This document shows positions 26,804 to 35,503 of a stretch of 64,000 bases of DNA, piece by piece. The position numbers were made by a program, and so were the translations under genes. The stretch covers positions 186,001-250,000 of the forward strand of contig NZ_CP059154.1 of the NCBI RefSeq assembly GCF_013456555.2. Reading direction: 5' to 3'. How positions within the stretch are numbered: the first letter of the stretch is position 1; every line of letters begins with the position of its first letter. The notes under the pieces were generated by a model. That model did not search any database. It was not told the DNA's origin and saw nothing but the letters and a program-made list of their open reading frames with translations. The stretch comes from Natrinema zhouii (GTDB lineage Archaea > Halobacteriota > Halobacteria > Halobacteriales > Natrialbaceae).

Positions 26804-29065
26804 TTACTGGAAGGTGCGGCCGAGCTGTTCGTCCTGTCCGGGTTCGGCCTGCTGGAACTCCTCTTCGAGCTCCTCGTACTGCTCCCGGGTTTCGGGGGCG
26901 ACGCTCGGGTTGACCTCCTCGAGCGCGTGCTCGAAGTGCTCGCGGCCGATGCGGACGTTGCCGATCGTGTCGGCCATCTCCTCGGGGTCGACCGAGTTGA
27001 TGAACTCGCGGCTGGCGGCCATCGAGGCCTCGCGGCAGACCGCTTCGATGTCGGCACCGACGTAGCCCTCCGTCCGACTGGCGAGCCACTCGAGGTCGAC
27101 CGATTCGGCCAGCGGCTTGTCGCGGGTGTGGACGTTGAAGATCGCCTTGCGAGCGTCCTCGTCGGGGACGGGAACGTGGACGTGACGGTCCAGGCGTCCC
27201 GGACGGAGCAGCGCGCTGTCGATCAGGTCCGGCCGATTGGTCGTGGCGATCACGACGACGTCCTCGAGCTCCTCGAGGCCGTCGAGCTCCGTCAGGAGCT
27301 GGGAGACGACGCGTTCGCCGACGCCGGAGTCACCCTGGCGCTGGCCGCGTTCGCCCGCGATCGAGTCGATCTCGTCGAAGAAGATCACGGTCGGTGCGTT
27401 CGACCGCGCCTTCTCGAAGACCTCGCGGACGCCCTTCTCGGACTCCCCGACGTACTTGTTCAGCAGTTCGGGGCCCTTGATCGAGATGAAGTTCGACTGG
27501 GCCTCGTTGGCGACGGCCTTGGCGAGCAGGGTCTTCCCCGTGCCCGGCGGGCCGTACATGAGGACGCCCTTGGCGGCCTGCATGTCCATCTGCTCGAACA
27601 CCTCGGGGTAGTCGAGCGGCCACTGGATCGTCTCGCGGAGCTGCTCTTTCGTATCGCCCAGTCCGCCGACGTCGTTCCAGGTGACGTCGGGGACTTCGAC
27701 GAAGACCTCGCGCATCGCGGAGGGCTGGATACCCTTGAGCGCGTCCTTGAGGTCTCGCTCGGTCACTTCGAGCGACTCGAGGATGTCGGCGTCGATCTCC
27801 TCGGACTCGAGGTCGAGTTCGGGGCGGATGCGACGGAGCGCGTTCATCGCGCTCTCGCGGGCCAGCGACTCGAGGTCGGCACCGACGAAGCCGTGGGTGT
27901 TCTCGGCGTACTGATCGAGGTCGATCTCCTCGTCCAGGGGCATCCCTCGGGTGTGGACCTGCAGGATCTCCTTGCGGCCCTCCTTGTCGGGGACGCCGAT
28001 CTCGATCTCGCGGTCGAAGCGACCGCCGCGCCGGAGCGCGGGATCGATCGCGTCGACGCGGTTGGTCGCGGCGATGACCGTGACGCGGCCCCGTTCCTCG
28101 AGGCCGTCCATCAGCGAGAGGAGCTGGGCGACGACGCGTCGTTCGACGTCTCCGCCGGCCTCCTCGCGCTTTGCCGCGATGGAGTCGAGCTCGTCGATGA
28201 AGACGATCGAGGGCGCGTTCTCCTCGGCGTCCTCGAAGACTTCGCGGAGCTTCTCTTCGCTCTCGCCATAGTACTTCGACATGATCTCCGGGCCGGAGAT
28301 CGTCTCGAAGTGGGCGTCGATCTCGTTGGCGACGGCCTTGGCCATCAGGGTCTTCCCCGTGCCCGGCGGGCCGTGCAGGAGGACGCCCTTCGGCGGCTCG
28401 ATCCCCAGTTGCTGGAACAGCTCGGGGTGGCGCATCGGCAGTTCGATCATCTCGCGGACCTGGTCGAGTTCGTCGTCCAGGCCGCCGATGTCCTCGTAGG
28501 CGACGTTCGGAACGCCCTCCGCGGAGGTCCCGGTGCCGGACTGGACCTGTTCGGCGGGCGTCTCGGAGATCTCGATGCTCGTCGAGTCCGTGATGACGAC
28601 GGTGCCCGACGGCGAGGTGCTCGCGATCTTCAGCGGGACCGACTGGCCGGAGCTGGCCATGGGCCCGAACGAGAGCGAGAACGGTACCGTCTGACCCTCG
28701 GTGACGGCTTGCCCGCTCAGTTTGTCGCGGACGAGCGGACCGATGTCGCCGCGGATCCGCAGGTTCTGGGGCAGCGCGACGGTGACCGATTGCGCGGGTT
28801 TGACGTCAGCGGGTTCGATGGCGACGTTGTCGTCGATCCCGACGTCGGCCTCCTGGCGCAGGCGGCCGTCGATTCGGACGATTCCCCGTCCTTCGTCTTC
28901 GGGGTAGCCGGGCCAGACGCGAGCGACGGCCTGGCTGTCGCCTTTGCCCTTGATGACGATGTAGTCCCCGTTCTCGAGCTCGAGTTCGTTCATGGAGACG
29001 CGGTCGATCGCGGCCAGTCCGCGGCCGGCGTCCTTTTGTTTGAGTGGTTTGACAGTGAGTTTCAT
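26804..29065 (-). CDS. Cdc48/VCP-type AAA+ unfoldase
   Basis: A 753-residue hexameric ATPase. Residues 1-180 form the N-domain (double-psi barrel and beta-clam). D1 has Walker A GPPGTGKT at 232-239 and Walker B DELD at 291-294; D2 has GPPGTGKT at 505-512 and DEID at 564-567. Both pore loops (KYYGESE and KYVGESE) are intact. It unfolds proteins, probably feeding the proteasome. The acidic tail ends QLGRTFQ rather than the HbYX motif of many archaeal Cdc48 proteins. The start overlaps the upstream Hsp20-like gene by four bases. Confidence 0.96.
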   Translation of the reverse strand: MKLTVKPLKQKDAGRGLAAIDRVSMNELELENGDYIVIKGKGDSQAVARVWPGYPEDEGRGIVRIDGRLRQEADVGIDDNVAIEPADVKPAQSVTVALPQNLRIRGDIGPLVRDKLSGQAVTEGQTVPFSLSFGPMASSGQSVPLKIASTSPSGTVVITDSTSIEISETPAEQVQSGTGTSAEGVPNVAYEDIGGLDDELDQVREMIELPMRHPELFQQLGIEPPKGVLLHGPPGTGKTLMAKAVANEIDAHFETISGPEIMSKYYGESEEKLREVFEDAEENAPSIVFIDELDSIAAKREEAGGDVERRVVAQLLSLMDGLEERGRVTVIAATNRVDAIDPALRRGGRFDREIEIGVPDKEGRKEILQVHTRGMPLDEEIDLDQYAENTHGFVGADLESLARESAMNALRRIRPELDLESEEIDADILESLEVTERDLKDALKGIQPSAMREVFVEVPDVTWNDVGGLGDTKEQLRETIQWPLDYPEVFEQMDMQAAKGVLMYGPPGTGKTLLAKAVANEAQSNFISIKGPELLNKYVGESEKGVREVFEKARSNAPTVIFFDEIDSIAGERGQRQGDSGVGERVVSQLLTELDGLEELEDVVVIATTNRPDLIDSALLRPGRLDRHVHVPVPDEDARKAIFNVHTRDKPLAESVDLEWLASRTEGYVGADIEAVCREASMAASREFINSVDPEEMADTIGNVRIGREHFEHALEEVNPSVAPETREQYEELEEEFQQAEPGQDEQLGRTFQ

Positions 29066-29310
29066 AGTTCCTCCTCCAGTTCGACAGTGAGAACGCCGTT
29101 TTTGATAAACGTGTGCGGGTTCTCGCTATTTGCAGGGAGTTCAATTTCGTACTGATCGTCGGCGAGGACGACGATAACCGTGTCGTCGACGACGTCGACA
29201 GACGCATCGGCCTCTTCGGTGCCGAAGTCGACAGCCATCACCGTGCTGTCGTCGTATTCGTATCGACGGGCCACCTGCCCCTCTTCGGGGGTGAATTGTT
29301 CGAGAGTCAT
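29062..29310 (-). CDS. Small Hsp20-like protein coupled to Cdc48 (DUF7127-like)
   Basis: An 82-residue protein. Its second half, [20 protein letters not shown] then [17 protein letters not shown], matches the last strands of an alpha-crystallin domain, including the signature IKNGVLTV that also occurs in GvpH at 63182. It is shorter than true small heat-shock proteins and lacks the C-terminal IxI. It belongs, I believe, to the haloarchaeal DUF7127 family. It precedes cdc48 with a four-base overlap and shares its promoter at 29341, suggesting it is an adaptor or co-chaperone; that role is inference. Confidence 0.82.
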   Translation of the reverse strand: MTLEQFTPEEGQVARRYEYDDSTVMAVDFGTEEADASVDVVDDTVIVVLADDQYEIELPANSENPHTFIKNGVLTVELEEEL

Positions 29311-29340
29311 GCTGTAACTAACCCAAGGTAAGCTCCACTA

Positions 29341-29350
29341 CTATATAAAT
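29341..29350 (-). promoter_or_regulatory. TATA box of the Hsp20-like/cdc48 operon
   Basis: On the minus strand the sequence ATTTATATAG is centred about 35 bases before the ATG at 29310, predicting a leader of roughly eight bases. It is among the best TATA matches in the window, consistent with strong expression of a chaperone operon. Confidence 0.7.
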
Positions 29351-29552
29351 ATTTCGCCGATAGACCGCATGAAGGCAGTGTATCGACTGGATAATCGATT
29401 GTTCGTAGTTCACGGCCATAGTGAGAGTCCCCGCGGTTATTCGATCGGTCCGGTGGTATTCATTGGTCCGGAACGATCATATCCTCGTTGCTGGCGTACT
29501 CCGGTTCCCACCGAATCGAGTCTTTATGCCGGTTCCGGTCGTGTCGTTCCGT

Positions 29553-30350
29553 ATGGAATCGGTAACACATCACGGTCGGGAGACGGCATACGATGTCGTC
29601 GACCGGGGCGGTGACGGACCGCCGATCTGTTGTATTCACGGGAGCGGTGGGTCACGCGACGTCTGGGACGGCCAGCGACCGCTCGCGGACTACGCTCCGG
29701 TCGTCACGGTCGATCTCAGTGGCCACGGTGACTCGGACGATATCGATGCCAGCGCGGGCTACTCGACGCTATCGGCCTACGCTGACGACGTCCTGGCCGT
29801 CGTCGAGGCGACCGACGCGGCGGTCCTCGTCGGCAACTCGCTCGGCGGTGCCGTCGTCCTCCAGATCTTGCTCGAGCGCGAGTTCGATCCCGCAGCGGCA
29901 GTCCTGACGGGAACCGGCGCTCGGCTCGGCGTGCTCGAGGATCTACTGGCGTGGCTCCGGTCGGATTTCGAGCGCGCAGTCGAGTTCCTCCACGGACCGG
30001 ATCGGCTCTTTCACGACCCCGACTCGGGTCTCCGCGAGCGATCGATGGAACGGATGTACGACACCGGCCAGGCGGTCACGCGCCGGGACTTTCTGACCTG
30101 CCACGAGTTCGACGTCCGCGATCGCGTCGACGAGATCGATACTCCCACGCTCGCAGTCTACGGGGAGTACGACCAGTTGACGCCGCCGTGGTTTCACGAG
30201 TACCTCGCCGACGAAATCGACGACGCCGGACTCGCCGAGATCGAGGACGCCGCACATCTGGCGATGGTCGAGCGGCCGGTCGCGTTCAACGCGGTCATCG
30301 ACGAATTCCTGTCGGAGATCGATGTCGACCGAAACCGAGACTGGTACTGA
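29553..30350 (+). CDS. Alpha/beta-hydrolase fold enzyme
   Basis: A 265-residue cytoplasmic hydrolase. IHGSGGSRDVW forms the oxyanion region, VGNSLGGAVVL is the nucleophile elbow with the catalytic Ser, and the acid and His are probably in YGEYDQLTP and EDAAHLAMVE. Substrate unknown; small esters or lactones are possible. I chose the ATG at 29553 (MESVTHHGRE): TTTATGCC at 29523-29530 lies 27 bases before it, fitting a leaderless promoter, and the upstream 44 residues of open frame look non-coding. Confidence 0.88.
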   Translation: MESVTHHGRETAYDVVDRGGDGPPICCIHGSGGSRDVWDGQRPLADYAPVVTVDLSGHGDSDDIDASAGYSTLSAYADDVLAVVEATDAAVLVGNSLGGAVVLQILLEREFDPAAAVLTGTGARLGVLEDLLAWLRSDFERAVEFLHGPDRLFHDPDSGLRERSMERMYDTGQAVTRRDFLTCHEFDVRDRVDEIDTPTLAVYGEYDQLTPPWFHEYLADEIDDAGLAEIEDAAHLAMVERPVAFNAVIDEFLSEIDVDRNRDWY

Positions 30351-30389
30351 GGCTCGACTCGAGACGGCTGTCGGACAGGTGGTGACGGA

Positions 30390-31202
30390 TCAGTAGATGT
30401 CCTCGAGATCGCTCTCCTCGTGACTGTGTTCGTCGGCGGGGAACTCGCCGGATTCGACTGCCGAGACGTACTCCCCGACCGCGGATTCCATCTCCTCGCG
30501 GACGTTCCCAAACTGTTTCGAGAAGGAGGGCGACCACTCACTGAGCCCGATCGCGTCGTCGACGACGAGCACCTGTCCGTCGCAGTCTGGACCGGCACCG
30601 ATCCCGATCGTCGGGATGTCCAGCGCCGCCGTCACGTCGGCCGCGAGGTTCGACGGCACGTGCTCCAAAACGAGCGAGAACGCCCCGGCCGCCTCGTGGG
30701 CCTCGGCCAGCTCGAGGATGCGCTCGGCACCGTCCTGATCCGTTCCCTGCCGCGGATAGCCGCCGTACTGATTGACGTGCTGGGGCGTCAGTCCGAGGTG
30801 GGCCATCACGGGGATCCCGAGCCGGACTAGCTTCTCCGTGAGATCGACGGTGTGAGGACCGCACTCGAGTTTGACCGCGTGAGCGTCGGCCTCCTTGAGC
30901 ATCCGGCCCGCGTTCTCGACGCTCGCCGCCTCGTCGACGCCGATCGAGAGGAACGGCATGTCGGCGACGACGAGAGCGTCGTCCGTCGAGCGGGCAACCG
31001 CGGCCGTGTGACGGGCCATGTCATCGACAGTCACCGGGAGCGTCGTCTCGTAGCCCAGACTCGTATTCCCGAGGCTGTCTCCGACGAGGATAACGTCGAC
31101 GCCAGCCTCGTCGACGACCGCCGCCGTCGGCGCGTCGTAGGCCGTCAGCATCGTGATCGGCTCTGCACCAGCCTTCGCTCTGAGATCCCGCACGGTAGGC
31201 AT
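30390..31202 (-). CDS. panB: 3-methyl-2-oxobutanoate hydroxymethyltransferase
   Basis: A 270-residue TIM-barrel enzyme that makes ketopantoate from ketoisovalerate, the start of coenzyme A synthesis. Seen are MLTAYDAPTAAVVDEAG, VGDSLGNTSLGYETTLPV with the metal-binding Asp, KLECG, MAHLGLTPQ and IGIGAGPDCDGQVLV. The ATG at 31202 (MPTVRDLRAK) is preferred; another at 31208 adds only MG. It ends 39 bases from the convergent hydrolase. Confidence 0.95.
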   Translation of the reverse strand: MPTVRDLRAKAGAEPITMLTAYDAPTAAVVDEAGVDVILVGDSLGNTSLGYETTLPVTVDDMARHTAAVARSTDDALVVADMPFLSIGVDEAASVENAGRMLKEADAHAVKLECGPHTVDLTEKLVRLGIPVMAHLGLTPQHVNQYGGYPRQGTDQDGAERILELAEAHEAAGAFSLVLEHVPSNLAADVTAALDIPTIGIGAGPDCDGQVLVVDDAIGLSEWSPSFSKQFGNVREEMESAVGEYVSAVESGEFPADEHSHEESDLEDIY

Positions 31203-31318
31203 ACCCATAGGTTGGCCCCCCACGATTAAACGTCGTTGCTCTTGGACCGATATCGCTCGAGTCGTCCGCTGGGGCCGCACCCGCGGCGCTTAAGAGGGAC
31301 CGGTTGCCATACTCACGC

Positions 31319-31552
31319 GTGCCAGAACACGTCGAAACGACCTCGCCCGATGGCGTCGATTACGGCTGGGTGATGCAAACGACCTTCGTCGTCACCATCG
31401 TGGTCGGCGCACCGGTCGTCGCGCTGCTGTCGACGACGACGCCCCTCCCGACGTGGGCCGCTCGGGTCGAGTTCGCGATCCGGGTTGGTGCCCCCGTCTG
31501 GTTGCTCACGTCGGTCGTGGTCTTCGCGTACGCCAGACGAAACCAGACGTAA
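31319..31552 (+). CDS. Small two-helix membrane protein, DUF5822-like
   Basis: A 77-residue protein starting with GTG (MPEHVETTSPDG). VDYGWVMQTTFVVTIVVGAP begins the first membrane helix and VGAPVWLLTSVVVFAYARR the second. This matches the haloarchaeal DUF5822 family, of unknown function. A TTAAGA box near 31289-31295, about 27 bases upstream, supports this GTG rather than the TTG at 31304. It is divergent from panB. Confidence 0.85.
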   Translation: MPEHVETTSPDGVDYGWVMQTTFVVTIVVGAPVVALLSTTTPLPTWAARVEFAIRVGAPVWLLTSVVVFAYARRNQT

Positions 31553-31584
31553 CCGACTCAACCATTCGGACGGACAGAACGGTC

Positions 31585-32124
31585 TCAGTCACCGGACGGT
31601 CCGTCGCCGACGTACTCGAAATCGATACCCGCACGGTCTGCAGTCCGCTGGTCCCGCAGGGAGTCACCGATAAAGAGCGCCCGCTCCGGTTCGACCTCGA
31701 GTTCGCGGACGGTCGCGAGCAGCGGTTCGGGGTCCGGCTTCCACGTCCCGACCGTATCCCGGCCGACGACCGCGTCGACCGCCGCGGTGAGCCTGTGTTC
31801 CTCGATCGCGATCCGGCAGGCCCGCTCGCAGTTCAGCGAACAGACGCCCGTCGGCAGCGACCGCTCGAGCAGGTCGTCGGCGTGGACGAGGCGATCGGAG
31901 GTCCGCGCCCCGTCGTGTTCGTGGGCCGCGATAGCTGCCTCGACCTCGGTGGCCAGTCCCACATCGGCCGCGGCCTCGAGCAGCTCCCAGAGACCATCGC
32001 TCGGCGGTTCGACGTTCGCGCTGTCGTACACCTCGCGGACGTCGACGGCGACGGCGTTCCAGTCGACGTCGAGATCGACGAGGGTTCCGTCCAGATCGTA
32101 GACGACGGCGTCGTACTCGGTCAC
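31585..32124 (-). CDS. HAD-superfamily phosphatase
   Basis: A 179-residue HAD hydrolase. YDLDGTLVD carries the nucleophile D10 and acid/base D12; the last motif is LFIGDSLRDQRTAD. The helical cap is of the C1 phosphoglycolate-phosphatase type. Substrate cannot be predicted; phosphoglycolate or another small phosphate ester is likely. It lies between DUF5822 and an acyl-CoA dehydrogenase with no sign of an operon. Confidence 0.88.
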   Translation of the reverse strand: MTEYDAVVYDLDGTLVDLDVDWNAVAVDVREVYDSANVEPPSDGLWELLEAAADVGLATEVEAAIAAHEHDGARTSDRLVHADDLLERSLPTGVCSLNCERACRIAIEEHRLTAAVDAVVGRDTVGTWKPDPEPLLATVRELEVEPERALFIGDSLRDQRTADRAGIDFEYVGDGPSGD

Positions 32125-32191
32125 GGCCGCTGATACGCGCGGGAGGCGAATATACTGTTCGCTGTGTTGCGCCGCGATTTTCGATCCGGCC

Positions 32192-33316
32192 TCACTCGAG
32201 CAGCTCTCGAGCGATCACCGTCTTCTGAATCTCGGTTGTCCCCTCGTAGATTTCGGTGATTTTGGCGTCACGATAGAGCCGCTCGACCTCGCCCTCGGTG
32301 ACGTAGCCGTAGCCGCCGTGGATCTGGACCGCCTCGTTCGTCACGAACATCGCCGCCTCGCTCGCGAAGTACTTCGCCATGCTCGCCTCGAGCGCTGCGC
32401 TCCCCGCGGCTCGCTTCCGGGCAGCGTCTCGCGTCAGCAGCCGCGCGGCCCGAATCCGGGTCGCCATCTCGGCGAGTTTGTGCCGGATCGTCTGGATGTC
32501 CGAAATGGGGCCGCCGAACTGGTCGCGCTCCTGACTGTAGGCCATCGCTTCGTCGAGCGCACACTGCGCGAGGCCGACGGACTGGGCGGCGATGGCGATC
32601 CGGCCGCCGGTGAGGATGTGAAACGCGGCCGAGAGCCCCTTTCCCTCCTCCGTGAGCCGGTTCTCGGCCGGAATCCGGACGTCGTCGAAGGTCAGGCTCG
32701 TGGTGTCGCTCGCGCGCAAGCCGAGTTTGTCCTCCTTCTCGCCGACGGTCAGCCCGTCGACGTCGCCCGGGACGAGGAACTGCGTCACTGTCGACGGATC
32801 GTCGCGGTCGGTCTTCGCGAAGAGGACGTAGACCCCCGCACGCTCGCCGTTCGTGATCCACTGCTTTTCGCCGTTTATGACGTATTCGTCGCCCTCGCGC
32901 CTCGCTTCCGTCGACATCTCCGCCGGATTCGAGCCCGCGTGTGGCTCCGAGAGCGCGAAGGCACCCACCGGTCGACCCTCGGCCATCTCGGGTAGCCACC
33001 GCTCTTGCTGGGCGTCGCTCCCGAACTCAGCGAGACAGGAGGTCGCGAGCGAATGGACTGAGAGGGCGGTCGCCACCGAGAGCATCCCATAGGCGACCTC
33101 CTCGTTAACGATAGCGGCCGTGACGGGGTCGGCATCGTAGCCGCCGTACTCCTCGGGAACAGTCAATCCCGTCAGATCGAGGTCGGCGAGCCCGTCCCAG
33201 ACGGCTTCGGGAAACTCCTGATTCCTGTCGGCCTCGAGCGCGGTCGGCCTGATCTCCTCGCGCGCGAACTCCCGGACGACCTCGCGGACCGCTTCCTGTT
33301 CCGCAGTGAGTTCCAT
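32192..33316 (-). CDS. Acyl-CoA dehydrogenase
   Basis: A 374-residue FAD enzyme that introduces a trans-2 double bond into acyl-CoA and passes electrons to ETF. It shows FALSEPHAGSNPAEMST and YVINGEKQWITNG (FAD and substrate contacts), and IHGGYGYVTEGEVERLYRD with the C-terminal YEGTTEIQ, where the Glu is the usual catalytic base of short/medium-chain enzymes. Length is typical. The exact chain-length specificity is unknown. Confidence 0.94.
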   Translation of the reverse strand: MELTAEQEAVREVVREFAREEIRPTALEADRNQEFPEAVWDGLADLDLTGLTVPEEYGGYDADPVTAAIVNEEVAYGMLSVATALSVHSLATSCLAEFGSDAQQERWLPEMAEGRPVGAFALSEPHAGSNPAEMSTEARREGDEYVINGEKQWITNGERAGVYVLFAKTDRDDPSTVTQFLVPGDVDGLTVGEKEDKLGLRASDTTSLTFDDVRIPAENRLTEEGKGLSAAFHILTGGRIAIAAQSVGLAQCALDEAMAYSQERDQFGGPISDIQTIRHKLAEMATRIRAARLLTRDAARKRAAGSAALEASMAKYFASEAAMFVTNEAVQIHGGYGYVTEGEVERLYRDAKITEIYEGTTEIQKTVIARELLE

Positions 33317-33385
33317 AGCGGCTATTGGACGGCCGTCGCAAAAGTCCCAGTGTCGGAATCCGGGCGCGAGCGCAACGGACGAAAC

Positions 33386-34303
33386 TCAGAGTCCCTCGAG
33401 TTCCAGCGCCTGAAGCTCCTCGCGCATCTCTCGAGCGGAGTCGTCGTCTTTCAGCCGAAGCGGACTCCGCAGCGGGCCGGCGTCGAAGTCCCGCATTCGG
33501 AGCGCGGTTTTGACGCCGGACATGTACGCGCCGCCGCCTTTGAACGCGTCCCGTACGTCGAAGACCGTACTTTGTAGTTCGCGCGCACGCTCCTCGTCGC
33601 CCGCGTCGTAGGCCTCGTAGCAGTCGACGACGAGTTCCGGGAAGACGTTCGCGACCGCGCTCACGAGACCCGAGCAGCCGATCTCGAGGCCGGTGAAGAG
33701 CAGCGAGTCCGACCCCGCGAGGAAGGTCAGATCGGGATGAGCGTCGATCGCCTGCGCGAGCCACGGCACGTCCTTGCTCGAGTCTTTGACGCCCGCGAGG
33801 TTGTCGATGGTCGCGAGGTCGGCCAACGTCTCGAGGGACAGTTCGTTGCCGGTCTTGCTCGGGATGTGGTAGACGTAGACCGGCAGGTCGACGGCCTCGG
33901 CGACGCGGCGGTAGTGCTCGAGGGCCCCCTCGTGGTCCAGCGGGTAGTAGTACGGCGTGACGACGACGATGCCGTCCGCACCGACGGATTCGGCGTGTTC
34001 GGCGTGGGCGACGGTCCGATAGGTGCTCGGCGCGCCGACGCCGGCGATGACCGGGACCTCGCCGCCGACCTCGTCGACGACCGCTTCGACGACCCGGTCG
34101 CGCTCCGCACCGGAGAGGAGGGGGAACTCGCCGTTGGTTCCCAGCGGGAAGACGCCGTGGACCCCGCGGTCGACGACGAAGCGGGCGTGGGCTGCCGTCG
34201 TCTCGTAATCGACGGACTCGTCAGTCTGAAACGCGGTGACGGTCGGCGGCACGACGCCATGAAGCGACAGCGGATCGGCAGTTCCGGGCTCGTGAAACGA
34301 CAT
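33386..34303 (-). CDS. DHDPS/NAL-family aldolase, probably a 2-keto-3-deoxy sugar acid aldolase
   Basis: A 305-residue Schiff-base TIM barrel. The lysine is K173 in AGVKDSSKD, and the catalytic Tyr is Y145 in VYHIPSKTG. The substrate loop reads GTNGE (55-59), not the GTTGE of dihydrodipicolinate synthase, so lysine synthesis is unlikely. KDG/KDPG aldolases and related lyases share this fold. Glucose dehydrogenase and GfcR lie 2.7 kb away, which fits the semi-phosphorylative Entner-Doudoroff route. The start at 34303 (MSFHEPGTAD) avoids nine unconserved residues upstream. Confidence 0.85.
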   Translation of the reverse strand: MSFHEPGTADPLSLHGVVPPTVTAFQTDESVDYETTAAHARFVVDRGVHGVFPLGTNGEFPLLSGAERDRVVEAVVDEVGGEVPVIAGVGAPSTYRTVAHAEHAESVGADGIVVVTPYYYPLDHEGALEHYRRVAEAVDLPVYVYHIPSKTGNELSLETLADLATIDNLAGVKDSSKDVPWLAQAIDAHPDLTFLAGSDSLLFTGLEIGCSGLVSAVANVFPELVVDCYEAYDAGDEERARELQSTVFDVRDAFKGGGAYMSGVKTALRMRDFDAGPLRSPLRLKDDDSAREMREELQALELEGL

Positions 34304-34438
34304 GCACACCCCTCCGCCGGGCACGGCCAAAAAACACCTGCCGACAGCTCGGCTCGTTCGTCCGGTCGGCGGGACGTCGCCGGTCCTGAATCGATCGGTC
34401 GTTGCTCGTTGTCCGTTCCTCGCTGGCGCGCTCGAGCG

Positions 34439-35119
34439 CTAGTCCGGCGTCGCGACCTCGCCCGACGGATCGTCCAACTGTTCGCCCGCGAGGACGCGGT
34501 TCGCCCGACGGAGCCGCTCGGAGAGCGCCTGATGCGAGATATCGAGTTCGTTCGCGAGCTCCTCGAGCGAGATTTCGCGCGGGACGTCGTAGTAGCCCTG
34601 TCGATACGCCTCAGCGATCGCCTCCTGCTGGGGCTCGGTCAGCGCCGCCGTCGTCTCGAGTTCCTCGTCCTGTCCGGCCTCGACCATGCGTCTCACGTCG
34701 ATCCGGACACCGCGGTCTTCTATAGCCGAGACGGCGTCCGACAGCTCCTCGCGGTGGGGAAAGAGGAGCCGAAGCGTCCACTGGCCGTCGGTCACCTGCG
34801 CGTCGAGAACCGTCCCGCTGTGCGTGTAGACGCAGTCACAGACCGACTCGACGTCCGCCGCGTACTCGAGGCGGTAGAACAGTTCGCCGTCCTCGGTGTT
34901 CTCGAGCAGCTGTCGGTGCTCGGCCACGGTCGGATCCGCCTCGAGGGTCGCCTCGAGTTCGTTGTGGTCGACGTTCGAAAACCAGACGAGCGGGACGGTC
35001 CGGGCCGGCCCCTCCGCGACGACGCTTTCGACGCGGACGTCGAGGGTCGGTAGTTGCTGGAAGGTCTCTGCGAGTGCGAACTCGTCCGTCGAAAGCGATA
35101 GTTCTGCGATCGTCGTCAT
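34439..35119 (-). CDS. Bat-like helix-turn-helix regulator
   Basis: A 226-residue DNA-binding protein of the haloarchaeal Bat/DmsR-like family. The N-terminal 150 residues form the sensor-like region, and the C-terminal LTEPQQEAIAEAYRQGYYDVPREISLEELANELDISHQALSERLRR is an HTH_10 domain (quoted here only by its ends: LTEPQQEA to SERLRR). Ligand and targets are unknown. Its ATG overlaps the stop of a 28-codon frame at 35119-35205 by one base, so its translation may depend on that frame. Confidence 0.9.
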   Translation of the reverse strand: MTTIAELSLSTDEFALAETFQQLPTLDVRVESVVAEGPARTVPLVWFSNVDHNELEATLEADPTVAEHRQLLENTEDGELFYRLEYAADVESVCDCVYTHSGTVLDAQVTDGQWTLRLLFPHREELSDAVSAIEDRGVRIDVRRMVEAGQDEELETTAALTEPQQEAIAEAYRQGYYDVPREISLEELANELDISHQALSERLRRANRVLAGEQLDDPSGEVATPD

Positions 35120-35205
35120 TAGGTGGTCACCTCGTAACGGTTGCTCGAGTCCGGTCTGCGGCCGACGCTGCTGTCGTGTCGGGGCTGGAACTCGATTCGT
35201 TTCAT
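35119..35205 (-). CDS. Candidate 28-residue protein overlapping the Bat-like gene
   Basis: The frame starts with ATG at 35205 (MKRIEFQPRHDSS) and ends YEVTT with TAA, sharing one base with the ATG of the HTH regulator (TAATG). It is basic and has no membrane segment. Exact stop-start coupling is the main evidence. I see no TATA box at the distance expected for a leaderless start. It may be a true small protein or a leader peptide controlling the regulator. Confidence 0.45.
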   Translation of the reverse strand: MKRIEFQPRHDSSVGRRPDSSNRYEVTT

Positions 35206-35503
35206 AAGTATCCAGCCGATCCGCTCTGTGTCGTCGCGAACGTGTCGTCCGAAACGACTGTGAGGGCGCCGCTGACGACTACGCTCGTCCGGATCGTGCT
35301 GGTAGAACGGAGGTCTCGAATACGCATGATGAGCGGGCCTTTACACGCTGGCCGTTTAAGTGAGCACGTCACCCCTCGTGGACGTCAAAATACTGTAGTG
35401 GATCTGAACTCGGACGGTTTCGGTCGGACAACGGCCTCGATCGGGCGACGGTTTCACTCGAGCGACATTCGGTCGAATGCTAATTCGGATCAGGCGACGT
35501 CAC
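35206..35503. other. Intergenic region upstream of the Bat-like gene
   Basis: About 300 bases with no supportable gene. On the minus strand CTTAAACGG near 35354-35363 is the best TATA-like site and could drive the 28-codon frame and the regulator with a leader of roughly 130 bases. The HAD gene at 35504 ends here. Confidence 0.4.

Noticed and set aside
26747..29155. An 802-codon open frame on the plus strand
   Set aside because: It lies fully antisense to cdc48, whose protein is certain. Its product has the Val/Asp/Leu bias of the third-frame shadow of GC-rich acidic genes.
33386..34303. Annotation as dihydrodipicolinate synthase DapA
   Set aside because: The substrate loop is GTNGE instead of GTTGE, and there is no lysine or diaminopimelate gene nearby.
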